64,000 nucleotides of DNA, taken from contig JADKIY010000002.1 in assembly GCA_016722575.1 (NCBI GenBank), positions 248,001-312,000 of the forward strand, written 5' to 3'. The stretch comes from Elusimicrobiota bacterium (GTDB taxonomy: Bacteria > Elusimicrobiota > Elusimicrobia > FEN-1173). A program made the position numbers and the translations under genes. This document shows, piece by piece, positions 16,943 to 24,395 of the stretch; within the stretch, counting starts at the first letter, position 1, and each line of letters opens with the position of its first letter. The notes below the pieces were generated by a model, which saw only the letters and a program-made list of their open reading frames with translations, was not told where the DNA came from and ran no database searches.

Positions 16943-17185
16943 GAATTCGGGCCTTCTGGGCCCGCCTGCCGGTCCTTGCGCTCTGAGCAAGGGCGGCGCC
17001 TTTGAGAATTCGGGCCTTCTGGGCCCGCCTGCCGGCCCCCTTCCGACAACCAGGGGACCATGCCTATCGGCAAGGTCCTTGCGCTCTGAGCAAGGGCGGC
17101 GCCTTTGGGAATTCGGGCCTTCTGGGCCCGCCTGCCGGCCCCCTTCCGACAATCAGGGGACCATGCCTATCGGCAAGGTCCTTGC
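16943..17185. repeat. Three-copy direct repeat beside tRNA-Thr
   Basis: A GC-rich block beginning GAATTCGGGCCTTCTGGGCC occurs at 16943, 17006 and 17109. Copies two and three are 103 bp apart and nearly identical. The first unit is 63 bp and lacks an internal 40-bp stretch (the part with GGGGACCATGCCTATCGG). Each unit also carries a small hairpin, CCTTGC...GCAAGG. Open frames across it encode only a repeated Arg/Gly/Pro peptide, so it is probably non-coding. It lies on the 5' side of the tRNA. Confidence 0.75.
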
Positions 17186-17310
17186 TTCTGGAGCTAAGGC
17201 AACCCGGCCTGGAACCGTTGATGTTTCCCAAAAGGACCGGCCGCGACGCCCCCCATCGTCTTCACGTGGGGAAAAAGGATGTTAACTTAATTCCAAGACC
17301 CCGACAATGC

Positions 17311-17349
17311 CAACGGCCGCGTCCCCCACGAAGGGCGACGCGGCCGTTG
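17311..17349 (-). terminator. Strong hairpin after the cbb3 cluster
   Basis: A perfect 13-bp inverted repeat (17311-17323 with 17337-17349, arm CAACGGCCGCGTC) lies just past the last gene of the minus-strand oxidase cluster. There is no T-run on either side, so it is a weak intrinsic terminator at best, or a 3' end stabiliser. Confidence 0.5.
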
Positions 17350-17360
17350 ACGTTTGAAAC

Positions 17361-17552
17361 TTAAGGGCGTTCGGCGGTGGTGAGGGCCGGGCGTTGCGTC
17401 CATTCTTTGTAATCCGGCAACGCGTATCGCGCCACGTAATACAGACTCCACACGACGAGGGCCACCCAGATAAGAAAAAGCCAGCGCGGCATTTTCCCAT
17501 GTCCGGCGGGGGGGATCGCGGCGGTCTCTTCAGTTGTTTTTGGGGTCGCCAT
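17361..17552 (-). CDS. Small membrane protein, CcoP N-terminus-like
   Basis: 63 residues: a polar N-terminus, one membrane helix (PRWLFLIWVALVVWSLYYVA) and a short polar tail. It is the last gene of the cbb3 oxidase cluster, and its start overlaps the ccoS-like gene before it by 23 bp. The helix followed by ALPDYKEW recalls the membrane anchor of CcoP/FixP, the di-haem subunit of cbb3 oxidases. There is no CXXCH haem site, so it could only be an anchor-type or CcoQ-like subunit. ATG at 17552. The assignment rests on context plus one helix. Confidence 0.6.
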   Translation of the reverse strand: MATPKTTEETAAIPPAGHGKMPRWLFLIWVALVVWSLYYVARYALPDYKEWTQRPALTTAERP

Positions 17553-17754
17553 CGGATTCAGCCTCCAGAATTTTAAATTTCGGCTTCTCGCTATCGTCCC
17601 ACTGGCCGCTGGCGACGCTCCAGACCAGCACAAAGACAGACCCCACGACCAGAAGGCCCAACGTGGACAAAAAAAGGGCGATCAACGCCCGGCTGTCCAC
17701 CCCGCAGAAGAAACAAAAACAACTCGAACCGCCGAGCCACCTATTCCGCGTCAT
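17530..17754 (-). CDS. ccoS: cbb3-type oxidase assembly protein, CcoS-like
   Basis: 74 residues. After an N-terminal stretch with three cysteines (CFCFFC) comes one membrane helix. The tail WSVASGQWDDSEKPKFKIL matches the hallmark of CcoS/FixS: a helix, then SGQ-(F/Y/W)-DD and a short segment ending in I/V-L. CcoS is needed to insert copper or haem cofactors into cbb3 oxidase. The cysteine-rich N-terminus is not usual for CcoS and could be a later addition, or the start could lie further in. Its start overlaps the upstream gene by 14 bp. Confidence 0.75.
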   Translation of the reverse strand: MTRNRWLGGSSCFCFFCGVDSRALIALFLSTLGLLVVGSVFVLVWSVASGQWDDSEKPKFKILEAESDGDPKNN

Positions 17755-17995
17755 CGGCTTCGGCCCTGAGGACCCGATGCTTGGGGGCTTCGACGTCGTT
17801 CAGGTCCCCCCGAAAGAACGTCCAACCGACCAGGAAAAGGAAACCGATGGTCGACAGGATATAACTGCCGGCGGCCAATTTGGCGTATTCCGTCACCTTC
17901 TTTTGCCAAAGCAACCCCAACATCATCACCACCGCGGCGAACAAACCGCTCGCGACGAGGGCCGCCCAAACGGCCTTGGCTTTGGGGGTTACCAT
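17741..17995 (-). CDS. Second CcoS-like small membrane protein
   Basis: 84 residues with two membrane helices (about 9-29 and 40-62). The tail FFRGDLNDVEAPKHRVLRAE resembles the CcoS tail encoded by the next gene: both show G-x-x-(N/D)-D-x-E-x-P-K-x-(R/K)-(V/I)-L-x-A-E. I infer a CcoS paralogue with an extra N-terminal helix. Lies between ccoO (7-bp overlap) and the shorter CcoS-like gene. ATG at 17995. Confidence 0.65.
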   Translation of the reverse strand: MVTPKAKAVWAALVASGLFAAVVMMLGLLWQKKVTEYAKLAAGSYILSTIGFLFLVGWTFFRGDLNDVEAPKHRVLRAEADDAE

Positions 17996-18606
17996 TCTTC
18001 GTCCAACCCTTTAACGCGGGGCCAAGTGCCCAACCACTGAATGTAGGTCACAATGGCCAATCCTTTGGCGTTGGGGTTCCCGTCTTTGTCGTAGAACCAG
18101 GCGTAAGACGGCATCACCGACCCCGCGACCACGGCGGGCGGATTCTTGAAGTGGTTGAAGTGCCAGGTGTTGTCGTATTTGCCCCCCACACGGGTCAGAT
18201 CCGGGCCGACGCGCCGGGTGCCGAAGAGTTGGGGCAATTGGAGAACGTTCTGGTATTCGGTCGCGGTCGACACTTTGCCGAACCGCTCCGTTTCGCCCGG
18301 AACCGGGCGGACGAACTGCGAATGACAGTGCCAACACGCTTCCGCGATGTAGACGTCGCGCCCCAATTTGAGCGCTTTGGCGTATCCCGCCGGGTCGTCG
18401 CTGCCGAACGCGGCCGCAAAGGTGTCCGGGTATTTGACCTTCATCTGGGAGAAATAATCGTCCGGGTGCAGGGCGAGTTCCTCCATTTGAGCCACCGGGA
18501 CTTTCTTCAACATCCACCAGGGGCTCGCCACCAACGTGACGAAGGCGAAGAAGAACATCAACACCCCGCCGACCAAGAAGACGAAGCTGAATTTTTCGGG
18601 ACGCAC
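17989..18606 (-). CDS. ccoO: cbb3-type cytochrome c oxidase subunit II (mono-haem)
   Basis: 205 residues. An N-terminal membrane helix (about 7-28) anchors a periplasmic c-type cytochrome domain with one haem site CWHCH near residue 91. Further on, PVVAGSVMPSYAWF contains the Met that serves as distal ligand in CcoO. CcoO feeds electrons into CcoN. GTG start at 18606, 3 bp after the ccoN stop, so the two subunits are tightly coupled. Confidence 0.93.
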   Translation of the reverse strand: MRPEKFSFVFLVGGVLMFFFAFVTLVASPWWMLKKVPVAQMEELALHPDDYFSQMKVKYPDTFAAAFGSDDPAGYAKALKLGRDVYIAEACWHCHSQFVRPVPGETERFGKVSTATEYQNVLQLPQLFGTRRVGPDLTRVGGKYDNTWHFNHFKNPPAVVAGSVMPSYAWFYDKDGNPNAKGLAIVTYIQWLGTWPRVKGLDEEW

Positions 18607-18609
18607 GGC

Positions 18610-19995
18610 TTAGCCCTCCACCGGGAGGCCCGCCGGAGCGCCGGCCTCCGCTGACGTTCCCCGCGCCGTCTTAAACAGCGCGATCACCAGAAGCACAATT
18701 CCGGCCAGCATGCCCGTGCCGGCAACGGTTCGAATCTGCCAGAAGGGCTGGGAGGCTCGAATGGATTCGATCCAGGGCACCGACGGGTGCCGCCAGAGGA
18801 ATCCCTGGATAAGGCCCGCCACGCCCAAGTCCGCCCACAGGATGAAGTTGCCCGCGGCGCACAGCCAAAAAGCGGCCGAAGCGATGCCCCAGGGCAGGGG
18901 CCGCTTATACATTTTGGGCCAGAGGTAGGCCATCATGCCCAGGATCCAGAACCCGAACACGCCGAACATGACCAAGTGCGCGTGGCCGACCACCCAGTCG
19001 GAAAAGTGGATGATCTGTTGGGCCGACAACGTCACCTGCACCGCGCATTGGAAACAGGTGATGATGTAGTTAATGATGCCCAAAAAGAAGAACCGAAGCG
19101 GAATGTTCGACATCAGCGCGGTCCCGTTGCCTCGAAGCGTGGCGAAGAAGTTGTAGGCGACGGTGTAAACCACCACGTGAATCCCGACGGAAGCGACGAC
19201 CGACGCGTATTGAATGAACATCGGGATCGGGGAATACAGGTAGTGGTGCACGCTGTTGAGCGGGTAGAAAAACGCCAGACTCCAAAACCCGATCAGGGAC
19301 AACGCGTGGCTGTAAATGGGTTTTTTAAGCACGGCCGGCACAAAGTAGTAGAGGAGGCCCCAGCCCAGCGGGGTCACGAGCAGGCCCACCAGGTTGTGAA
19401 TGAACGCCGAGGTGATGGCCGCCCCGCCGGTTCCGGGCACGATGTATTGGGGCAGGTAGTTGCCCATCAGGTAGTTAAGGGCCGTCCAAATCATGGCCGC
19501 GACGAAATACCAAATGGACACGTAGTAGGCTTCGTGGCGCGCCTTGAGGATCGGCACAAAGATGTTGATGGTGAGCAGAACAACGCCGAGCACGATCAAG
19601 GGGTCCACGAAGAGCGGGGTTTCCGTCCATTCGATGCCCTGGGCGTAGCCGGCCAAAATCCCGCCGCCCATCAGGACGACGACCAGTTGCCACGCAAAAA
19701 AGATCACCCAGGAAAGCTTGCGCGACGCCAGCGGCCGGTCGGTCAGCTTGGGGACCACGTAACACAATCCGCCGATGAAGGCGTTGACGATCCACCCGTA
19801 GGCGATCATGTTGGTGTGGAACATCCGAACCCGCCCCGGCGAGAGCCATTCCATGCCCGGAAAGGGATAACCCCCCAGGAACTGAAAGGAATACGACAAA
19901 CCGCCCAACATGGAAAGGAGCAAACAAACCAGCCCAGCGCCGAAATGCCACCGGACGAGCTTTTCGTCCACCAACGGAGTTTCCGCGTTTTGCAT
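18610..19995 (-). CDS. ccoN: cbb3-type cytochrome c oxidase subunit I
   Basis: Catalytic subunit of the high-affinity haem-copper oxidase: reduces O2 to water and pumps protons across the inner membrane. 461 residues with about 12 membrane helices. Haem and copper ligand histidines are visible in MFHTNMIAYGW (low-spin haem), in NSVHHYLYSP (CuB) and in WVVGHAHLVMFG near the end. AGGAAATAAAG precedes the ATG at 19995. No gene for a di-haem CcoP subunit is seen in this cluster. Confidence 0.95.
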   Translation of the reverse strand: MQNAETPLVDEKLVRWHFGAGLVCLLLSMLGGLSYSFQFLGGYPFPGMEWLSPGRVRMFHTNMIAYGWIVNAFIGGLCYVVPKLTDRPLASRKLSWVIFFAWQLVVVLMGGGILAGYAQGIEWTETPLFVDPLIVLGVVLLTINIFVPILKARHEAYYVSIWYFVAAMIWTALNYLMGNYLPQYIVPGTGGAAITSAFIHNLVGLLVTPLGWGLLYYFVPAVLKKPIYSHALSLIGFWSLAFFYPLNSVHHYLYSPIPMFIQYASVVASVGIHVVVYTVAYNFFATLRGNGTALMSNIPLRFFFLGIINYIITCFQCAVQVTLSAQQIIHFSDWVVGHAHLVMFGVFGFWILGMMAYLWPKMYKRPLPWGIASAAFWLCAAGNFILWADLGVAGLIQGFLWRHPSVPWIESIRASQPFWQIRTVAGTGMLAGIVLLVIALFKTARGTSAEAGAPAGLPVEG

Positions 19996-19998
19996 TCT

Positions 19999-20106
19999 TT
20001 ATTTCCTTTTCTGGACCCGGGCCGCGATCCACAGAGAGAGAAGAAACATCGCCAGCGTTCCGACGACGATGATGCCGAACTCTACCCAAAACGGAAGGAT
20101 CTTCAC
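19999..20106 (-). CDS. 35-residue single-pass membrane protein between sco and ccoN
   Basis: A short frame from a GTG at 20106 to a TAA at 19999. It encodes MKILPFWVEFG, then one hydrophobic helix (IIVVGTLAMFLLSLWIAARV) and a basic tail QKRK. The start overlaps the Sco stop as GTGA, and the stop lies 3 bp before the ccoN ATG with the ccoN ribosome site inside it, so the arrangement is that of a translated operon gene. The positive tail suggests the C-terminus faces the cytoplasm. Candidate accessory subunit or assembly factor of the oxidase; I do not recognise the family. Confidence 0.65.
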   Translation of the reverse strand: MKILPFWVEFGIIVVGTLAMFLLSLWIAARVQKRK

Positions 20107-20720
20107 GACGCCGCCGCCGGGGCCAGCAACCCGCGGGTGTCGCGGAGAAGTTTTTTCATTTCCCCCGGCTCCTCGCCGTCGTAATAACCGCGGATCCGCC
20201 CCGCCGCGTCCACCAGCACAAATTTAGTCGAATGAACAAACCGTTCGGCCAGGGGCGCCTGGGTGTTTTCCTCGGCGCTGAGTTTAAACCCGTTCTCAAT
20301 GAGGGCGTATACTTTGGCCTTGTCGCCCGTCAAAAAAAACCATCGGTTTTCCTGACCCACAAAGTGCTTGGAATAAGCCAAAAGCGATTTGGGATCGTCC
20401 CGTTCCGGATCCACGCTCACGGACACCAGCCGGACCTCCGACGGCAACGCGCGTTGCAACCGGGCCATGTTGCCCGACATCAGAAAGCACGGCCCCTTGC
20501 ACCGGGTCCATACGAAATCGGCAATCCAAACCCGTCCGGTCATATCCGCGGCCGAAAGCGTCGCCGTCTTTTCGCCCGTCACCGCCGTGAGCCGAAAATC
20601 GCCGACGGAACTCAGGACCGGCAATTCCCGAGGTCCGGAGGCGCACCCCGCCCCCCACACCGCCAGGACGAGCGGGGCCCCCCAAAGGGCCATTCTGCGG
20701 AAAAAATTTAGGTCTTTCAT
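20103..20720 (-). CDS. Sco1/SenC-type copper chaperone lipoprotein
   Basis: 205 residues. An N-terminal membrane segment and lipobox (VWGAGC, Cys26) point to a lipoprotein facing the periplasm. The thioredoxin-like fold carries the copper-binding CxxxC (TRCKGPC) and the distal His in FVHSTKFVLVD. Sco proteins load copper onto cytochrome oxidases, in line with its place as first gene of the cbb3 cluster. ATG at 20720, downstream of an FNR-type box. Confidence 0.92.
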   Translation of the reverse strand: MKDLNFFRRMALWGAPLVLAVWGAGCASGPRELPVLSSVGDFRLTAVTGEKTATLSAADMTGRVWIADFVWTRCKGPCFLMSGNMARLQRALPSEVRLVSVSVDPERDDPKSLLAYSKHFVGQENRWFFLTGDKAKVYALIENGFKLSAEENTQAPLAERFVHSTKFVLVDAAGRIRGYYDGEEPGEMKKLLRDTRGLLAPAAAS

Positions 20721-20738
20721 GCCGTTAAACGCGCTTTT

Positions 20739-20779
20739 TTTATCAATTGAACCGGAACCGAATCCATGATCCAGATCAT
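20739..20779 (-). promoter_or_regulatory. FNR-type box and -10 element before the cbb3 cluster
   Basis: ATGAT-CCAG-ATCAT (20766-20779) contains the perfect core TGAT-N4-ATCA of the FNR/Anr/FixK class. A -10-like GATAAA lies at 20739-20744 on the minus strand. With a start near 20732 the box centre falls close to -40.5, the classical position for activation. cbb3 oxidase operons are known FNR-family targets in many bacteria; the regulator itself is not in the window. Confidence 0.65.
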
Positions 20780-20798
20780 GTTTACAGCGACCTTCCCG

Positions 20799-21176
20799 TT
20801 ACCGCGCATCGAAAACACGCGTCCACCACCCCGTGCCCGCGCCTTCGTAACGATACAAAACGATTTTTCGGCCGAATTCAGTGCTCACAAGCGCCGCCCG
20901 GTAATTCTCCGGGGCCAATTTTCCGATCCGCACTTTTCGTATTTCAAGGATTTTAAATCTTTCAATCCGCCCTTCGGCCAAATAGGTGGATTCAAAACTT
21001 TTCCGAAAAACATCCGCCGTAGCGGCCTTTTCCCCCAACGGCACGATGGGGAAGGTTCCGTTGCTCCACAACGGTTTTTGGGAGAGCTCCGCTAACAATT
21101 GATCAATGAGGTCCACCTTCTTCATTCCCGCCAAGGCCATGAAAGCCACCGCCCACCAAACGCCGCCTGTTCGCAT
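20799..21176 (-). CDS. Hypothetical protein, possibly exported
   Basis: 125 residues, family not recognised. It starts with a short hydrophobic stretch (VWWAVAFMALAG) that could be a weak signal peptide or anchor. A mixed alpha/beta-looking region follows, with many aromatic and basic residues toward the end (KIVLYRYEGAGTGWWTRVF). The ATG at 21176 is preceded by GGGGGG. It is upstream of the Sco gene on the same strand, but the FNR-type box sits in between, so it is probably a separate unit. Confidence 0.6.
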   Translation of the reverse strand: MRTGGVWWAVAFMALAGMKKVDLIDQLLAELSQKPLWSNGTFPIVPLGEKAATADVFRKSFESTYLAEGRIERFKILEIRKVRIGKLAPENYRAALVSTEFGRKIVLYRYEGAGTGWWTRVFDAR

Positions 21177-21260
21177 TTCGTACCCCCCTAAATTCCAAAT
21201 TCATTCTACCCATTTTTAAATCCGCTTTCCGGGAATGGCCGCGCGACCTCGGCACCGAAT

Positions 21261-21294
21261 AAGAAGGCCCCGCGAGAGGGGCGCGGAGCCTCTT
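21261..21294 (-). terminator. Hairpin after the kdp operon
   Basis: On the minus strand AAGA-GGCTCCGCG pairs with CGCGGGGCC-(T)-TCTT, a 13-bp stem with one bulged base and a 7-nt loop. The tract behind it is only weakly T-rich. It lies about 60 bp past the stop of the KdpD-EIIA gene. Confidence 0.55.
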
Positions 21295-21353
21295 ATAAAT
21301 CGCTTTAAGATTTCAATCCAAAGCGTTGCGTAAATGTTCGGCCTGGGAAGCGA

Positions 21354-23810
21354 CTAAACCAGGGGAACCCCCGGGGCGGCGCCGCCGCCCGACAGGCGCC
21401 GGTGGAGGATTTCCAAGGATTCCGAAGCGACGACGGCCTCTTTCCGGCCGGGTTCCTGGAAAAAGGAAGCCACCAACGACAGGAACCCCAGGTGATCGCG
21501 GGGCCGGTCCTCCGGCCCTAGGAAAACAATCCAAATTTCCCCGGCCGACCGGGAAACCCCCATCGCCGCCCGAATTTTATCCAACCCGGTGATCCGGGCG
21601 TGGGGCGCCCGTATTCCCGGCCCCAAGACCGTCGGGGCGGCGCGCTCCCGCTCCATAACCGCGTGAAAAGCCCGGTTGGGATTCTCCAAATCCAACCGGG
21701 CCAACAGGGTTCGAATCCTTTGCTCGTTGGTCAAACCTTCCTCCAAAAACACGAGCCGATCCGGAGGAAGGAAATCGGCCAGGCGGTTCCCCGCCGCGGC
21801 GGCGCGCTCGATGGCCTGGCCTTCGGCCCGAACCTCTTCCCGTCCGATGGCCTCGCTGAGCCGTGTGCTTTCCAAAGCGCTCCCGATTTCGGAGGCGAAG
21901 GTTTCCAACAGCTCCAACGCGTCGGTCGAAGCCGAGTCCCCTTCGGGCCCCACGGAAAGGCCCAGAACGCCCACCGTATTTCGGCGGCCCGTGAGCGGCA
22001 AATAAAGCCCCCGGGCCCCCGCCAAGGTGTCGGTCCCCGCGCCGGCCAATTGGGATTTGTCGAACACCCACCGGGCGACGGACCGTTCGTTTTCGCTCCA
22101 TTCGAATTCGCCCGGGTCTCCGGCGGCCACCTCCAGTTGTCCCCCCGCCCCCCCGGTCAATAGCAGAACGGGCCTTCCGTAATACTCCCGCAGCTGGGCC
22201 GCGGCCGATTTCAACATCGACGCCGTGTCCGGCGTTTCGGACATGTCCCGGCTCAGTTTATAGAGGGCGCGCAAACGCTCCTGCCGCCGGCGGAGGGAAA
22301 GCGTCTGGAGCCGAAGTCGGCCCATGATCGTGCTGATCAGGAGGCCCACCCCCAGCATGGCGGCGAAGGTCAGAACGTACTGGCTGTCGGCGATGGCGAA
22401 GGTGAAGGTGGGCGGGACAAAAAAGAAATCGAAGCACAGGACGCTGAGGACCGACGCCCACGCCGAGGCCCGGCGCCCGAACCGGTAAGCCGCGACCACG
22501 ATGCCGACCAAATAAACCATGATCAGGTTCACCCGGTCCAAACTCCCGGCCAAGGGCCAGCAAACCAAGGAAGCCAGGCCCGCCACGGCGGTCCCCCAAA
22601 GGAATCCCGCAGCGCCCCGTCGGCCTTCCGCCGGGGAGCGTCGTCGGGGCCGGGCGTCGGGCCCGGTCCCGCTGACGATGTGCAAATCGATGTCTCCGCA
22701 CCGGCGCGCCACGTCGTTGACCACCGAGCCGAACAGTCGTTCCCGCCACCGGGGCCGGGCCGGTTGGCCCAGGACGATCCGCGTGACGTGGCGTTTGCGG
22801 GCGAGGGCGAGCAGTTCTTCCGTCACGTCCTCGCCGGTCAACACCAGGGTTTCAGCCCCCAACCCCTGGGCCAAACGCAAATTTTCCGCCGCGGCGTCCC
22901 GATCGGCGGCGGGTCCGGCCAGGAGATCCGGCGTTTCGACGTGGGCCGCGATCCACGGGGTGCGAAGCCGCGCGGCGAGGCGCCCGGCGGCCCGCACCAA
23001 CCGGGCCGACATGGGGCTCCCCGTGACGCCCACCAACAGCCGCTCGCCGACGGCCCAGGCTTCGCCGATGGCGTGCCGCTCTTTGAAGGCGCGCATTTGG
23101 GCGTCCACCCGCTCGGCCGCGTGGCGGAGGGCGAGTTCCCGCAGCGCAATCAGGTTGCCCGGCCGGAAAAAGTTCTCCGCGGCGCGCCCCGCCACCTCCC
23201 CGCGGTACACCTTGCCCTCCCGCAGCCGCTTCAACAAATCCTCCGGGGCCAGGTCGACCAGTTCGATCTCGTCCGCGCGATCCAAAAAATTGTCCGGCAC
23301 CGTCTCGCGGATCGACACCCCAGTGATCTGGGCCACCACGTCGTTGAGGCTTTCCCAATGCTGGACGTTGAGAGTGGTGTACACGTCGATCCCCGCGTCC
23401 AGAAGCTCCTCCACGTCCTGCCACCGCTTCGCGTGGCGCAGGCCTTCGGCGTTGGTGTGGGCCAGTTCGTCCACCAGGATCAGCCGGGGCCGCCGCTTCA
23501 ACGCGGCGTCCAGGTCGAACTCCCGAAGGACCACGCCTTTGTAAAGGATTTCCTTCCGGGGCAAAATTTCCAGTCCCTCCACGAGCGCCTCGGTGTCCAC
23601 CCGGCCGTGGGTTTCCACCAGGCCGGCGACCACCTCCCGCCCTTCCCGACGGCGCTGGCGGGCCGCTTCGAGCATGGCGTAGGTTTTGCCGACGCCCGGG
23701 CTGGCGCCGAAAAACAGCTTCAGCCGCCCCCGGCCGAGGGACGCCTCCTCGGCCTGGACGTGCTTCAGCAATTGATCGGGGTCGGGCCGCCGGTCCGGGG
23801 GGGCGCTCAC
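21354..23810 (-). CDS. kdpD: KdpD input half (KdpD, USP, DUF4118, GAF-like) fused to a PTS EIIA domain; no kinase
   Basis: 818 residues. The N-terminal KdpD domain has Walker A GASPGVGKT (about 35-43), LILVDELAHTN and VYTTLNVQHWESLND. A USP domain (LLVGVTGSPMSARLVRAAGR), a four-helix DUF4118 membrane unit and a GAF-like region follow. Where HisKA/ATPase should come, the last 135 residues form a type-2 PTS EIIA domain instead. The phospho-acceptor His (about 737) lies in GIRAPHARI, followed by IWIVFLGPEDRPRDHLGFLS. The kinase half is a separate gene at 29418-30932. PtsN (EIIA-Ntr) is known to bind KdpD in E. coli, so this fusion could be a built-in version of that contact (inference). GTG at 23810 overlaps the kdpC stop. 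Confidence 0.9.
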   Translation of the reverse strand: MSAPPDRRPDPDQLLKHVQAEEASLGRGRLKLFFGASPGVGKTYAMLEAARQRRREGREVVAGLVETHGRVDTEALVEGLEILPRKEILYKGVVLREFDLDAALKRRPRLILVDELAHTNAEGLRHAKRWQDVEELLDAGIDVYTTLNVQHWESLNDVVAQITGVSIRETVPDNFLDRADEIELVDLAPEDLLKRLREGKVYRGEVAGRAAENFFRPGNLIALRELALRHAAERVDAQMRAFKERHAIGEAWAVGERLLVGVTGSPMSARLVRAAGRLAARLRTPWIAAHVETPDLLAGPAADRDAAAENLRLAQGLGAETLVLTGEDVTEELLALARKRHVTRIVLGQPARPRWRERLFGSVVNDVARRCGDIDLHIVSGTGPDARPRRRSPAEGRRGAAGFLWGTAVAGLASLVCWPLAGSLDRVNLIMVYLVGIVVAAYRFGRRASAWASVLSVLCFDFFFVPPTFTFAIADSQYVLTFAAMLGVGLLISTIMGRLRLQTLSLRRRQERLRALYKLSRDMSETPDTASMLKSAAAQLREYYGRPVLLLTGGAGGQLEVAAGDPGEFEWSENERSVARWVFDKSQLAGAGTDTLAGARGLYLPLTGRRNTVGVLGLSVGPEGDSASTDALELLETFASEIGSALESTRLSEAIGREEVRAEGQAIERAAAAGNRLADFLPPDRLVFLEEGLTNEQRIRTLLARLDLENPNRAFHAVMERERAAPTVLGPGIRAPHARITGLDKIRAAMGVSRSAGEIWIVFLGPEDRPRDHLGFLSLVASFFQEPGRKEAVVASESLEILHRRLSGGGAAPGVPLV

Positions 23811-24385
23811 GGGTTCGCCCGGTCCATGGCGTTGTTCAGGGCCAGAACGTTGACGCCCGGCTCGCCCAACAGGCCCAAAAAGCGAGGGCGGGTGTTCTCG
23901 CGGATCAGCCGCTCCACCGCGGACTCGGGCCATCCCCTCGCCCGGGCCACGCGTTTTAATTGAAAGTCCGCCGCCGCCGGGGAGATCTCCGGGTCCAACC
24001 CGCTGGCCGACGCCGTCACCAGGTCGACGGGCACGGGCCCCCGGCTTTCCGGATCGGCCGAGCGCAAGGCCTCGATGCGGTCGCCGACGGCTTTAAGGAG
24101 CGCCGGGTTGGCGGGCCCGAGGTTCGAGCCCGAGGAGGCCGCCCCGTTGTACGCCGTCGGCCCCGTGGCGGAAAGACGCCCCCAAAAATACCGCGGCTCA
24201 TCGAAGGATTGTCCGATCAAGCGGGACCCCACGGGCCGTCCCGCCGAAAGGATCAAGCTCCCGTTGGCCTCTTTTGGAAAAAGGAGCTGGGCCAGTCCCG
24301 TCATTGCGAAAGGGTAGGCCAATCCCGTCAAGACCGAAAGGACCAGGACGGCGCGCACGGACGTCCCCCACTGTTTTAAATACAT
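23807..24385 (-). CDS. kdpC: Potassium-transporting ATPase subunit KdpC
   Basis: 192 residues. One N-terminal membrane helix, then a periplasmic domain with the family's VGSRLIGQSFDEPRYFWGR and TASASGLDPEISPAAA motifs. KdpC assists high-affinity K+ binding in the KdpFABC complex. ATG at 24385 with GGAGGAATATC upstream; a longer start would run into kdpB. Lies 10 bp behind kdpB. Confidence 0.95.
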   Translation of the reverse strand: MYLKQWGTSVRAVLVLSVLTGLAYPFAMTGLAQLLFPKEANGSLILSAGRPVGSRLIGQSFDEPRYFWGRLSATGPTAYNGAASSGSNLGPANPALLKAVGDRIEALRSADPESRGPVPVDLVTASASGLDPEISPAAADFQLKRVARARGWPESAVERLIRENTRPRFLGLLGEPGVNVLALNNAMDRANP

Positions 24386-24395
24386 GATATTCCTC

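Noticed and set aside
16798..16986. Plus-strand frame containing GFEPTTYRLRSD
   Set aside because: This is the antisense of tRNA-Thr, a well-known false ORF.
16943..17185. CRISPR array
   Set aside because: Units of 63 and 103 bp without short repeats and unique spacers, and no cas genes.
16919..17285. Several frames across the direct repeat that encode repeated Arg/Gly/Pro peptides
   Set aside because: Open on both strands because the DNA is GC-rich and repetitive; no ribosome site and no protein-like composition.
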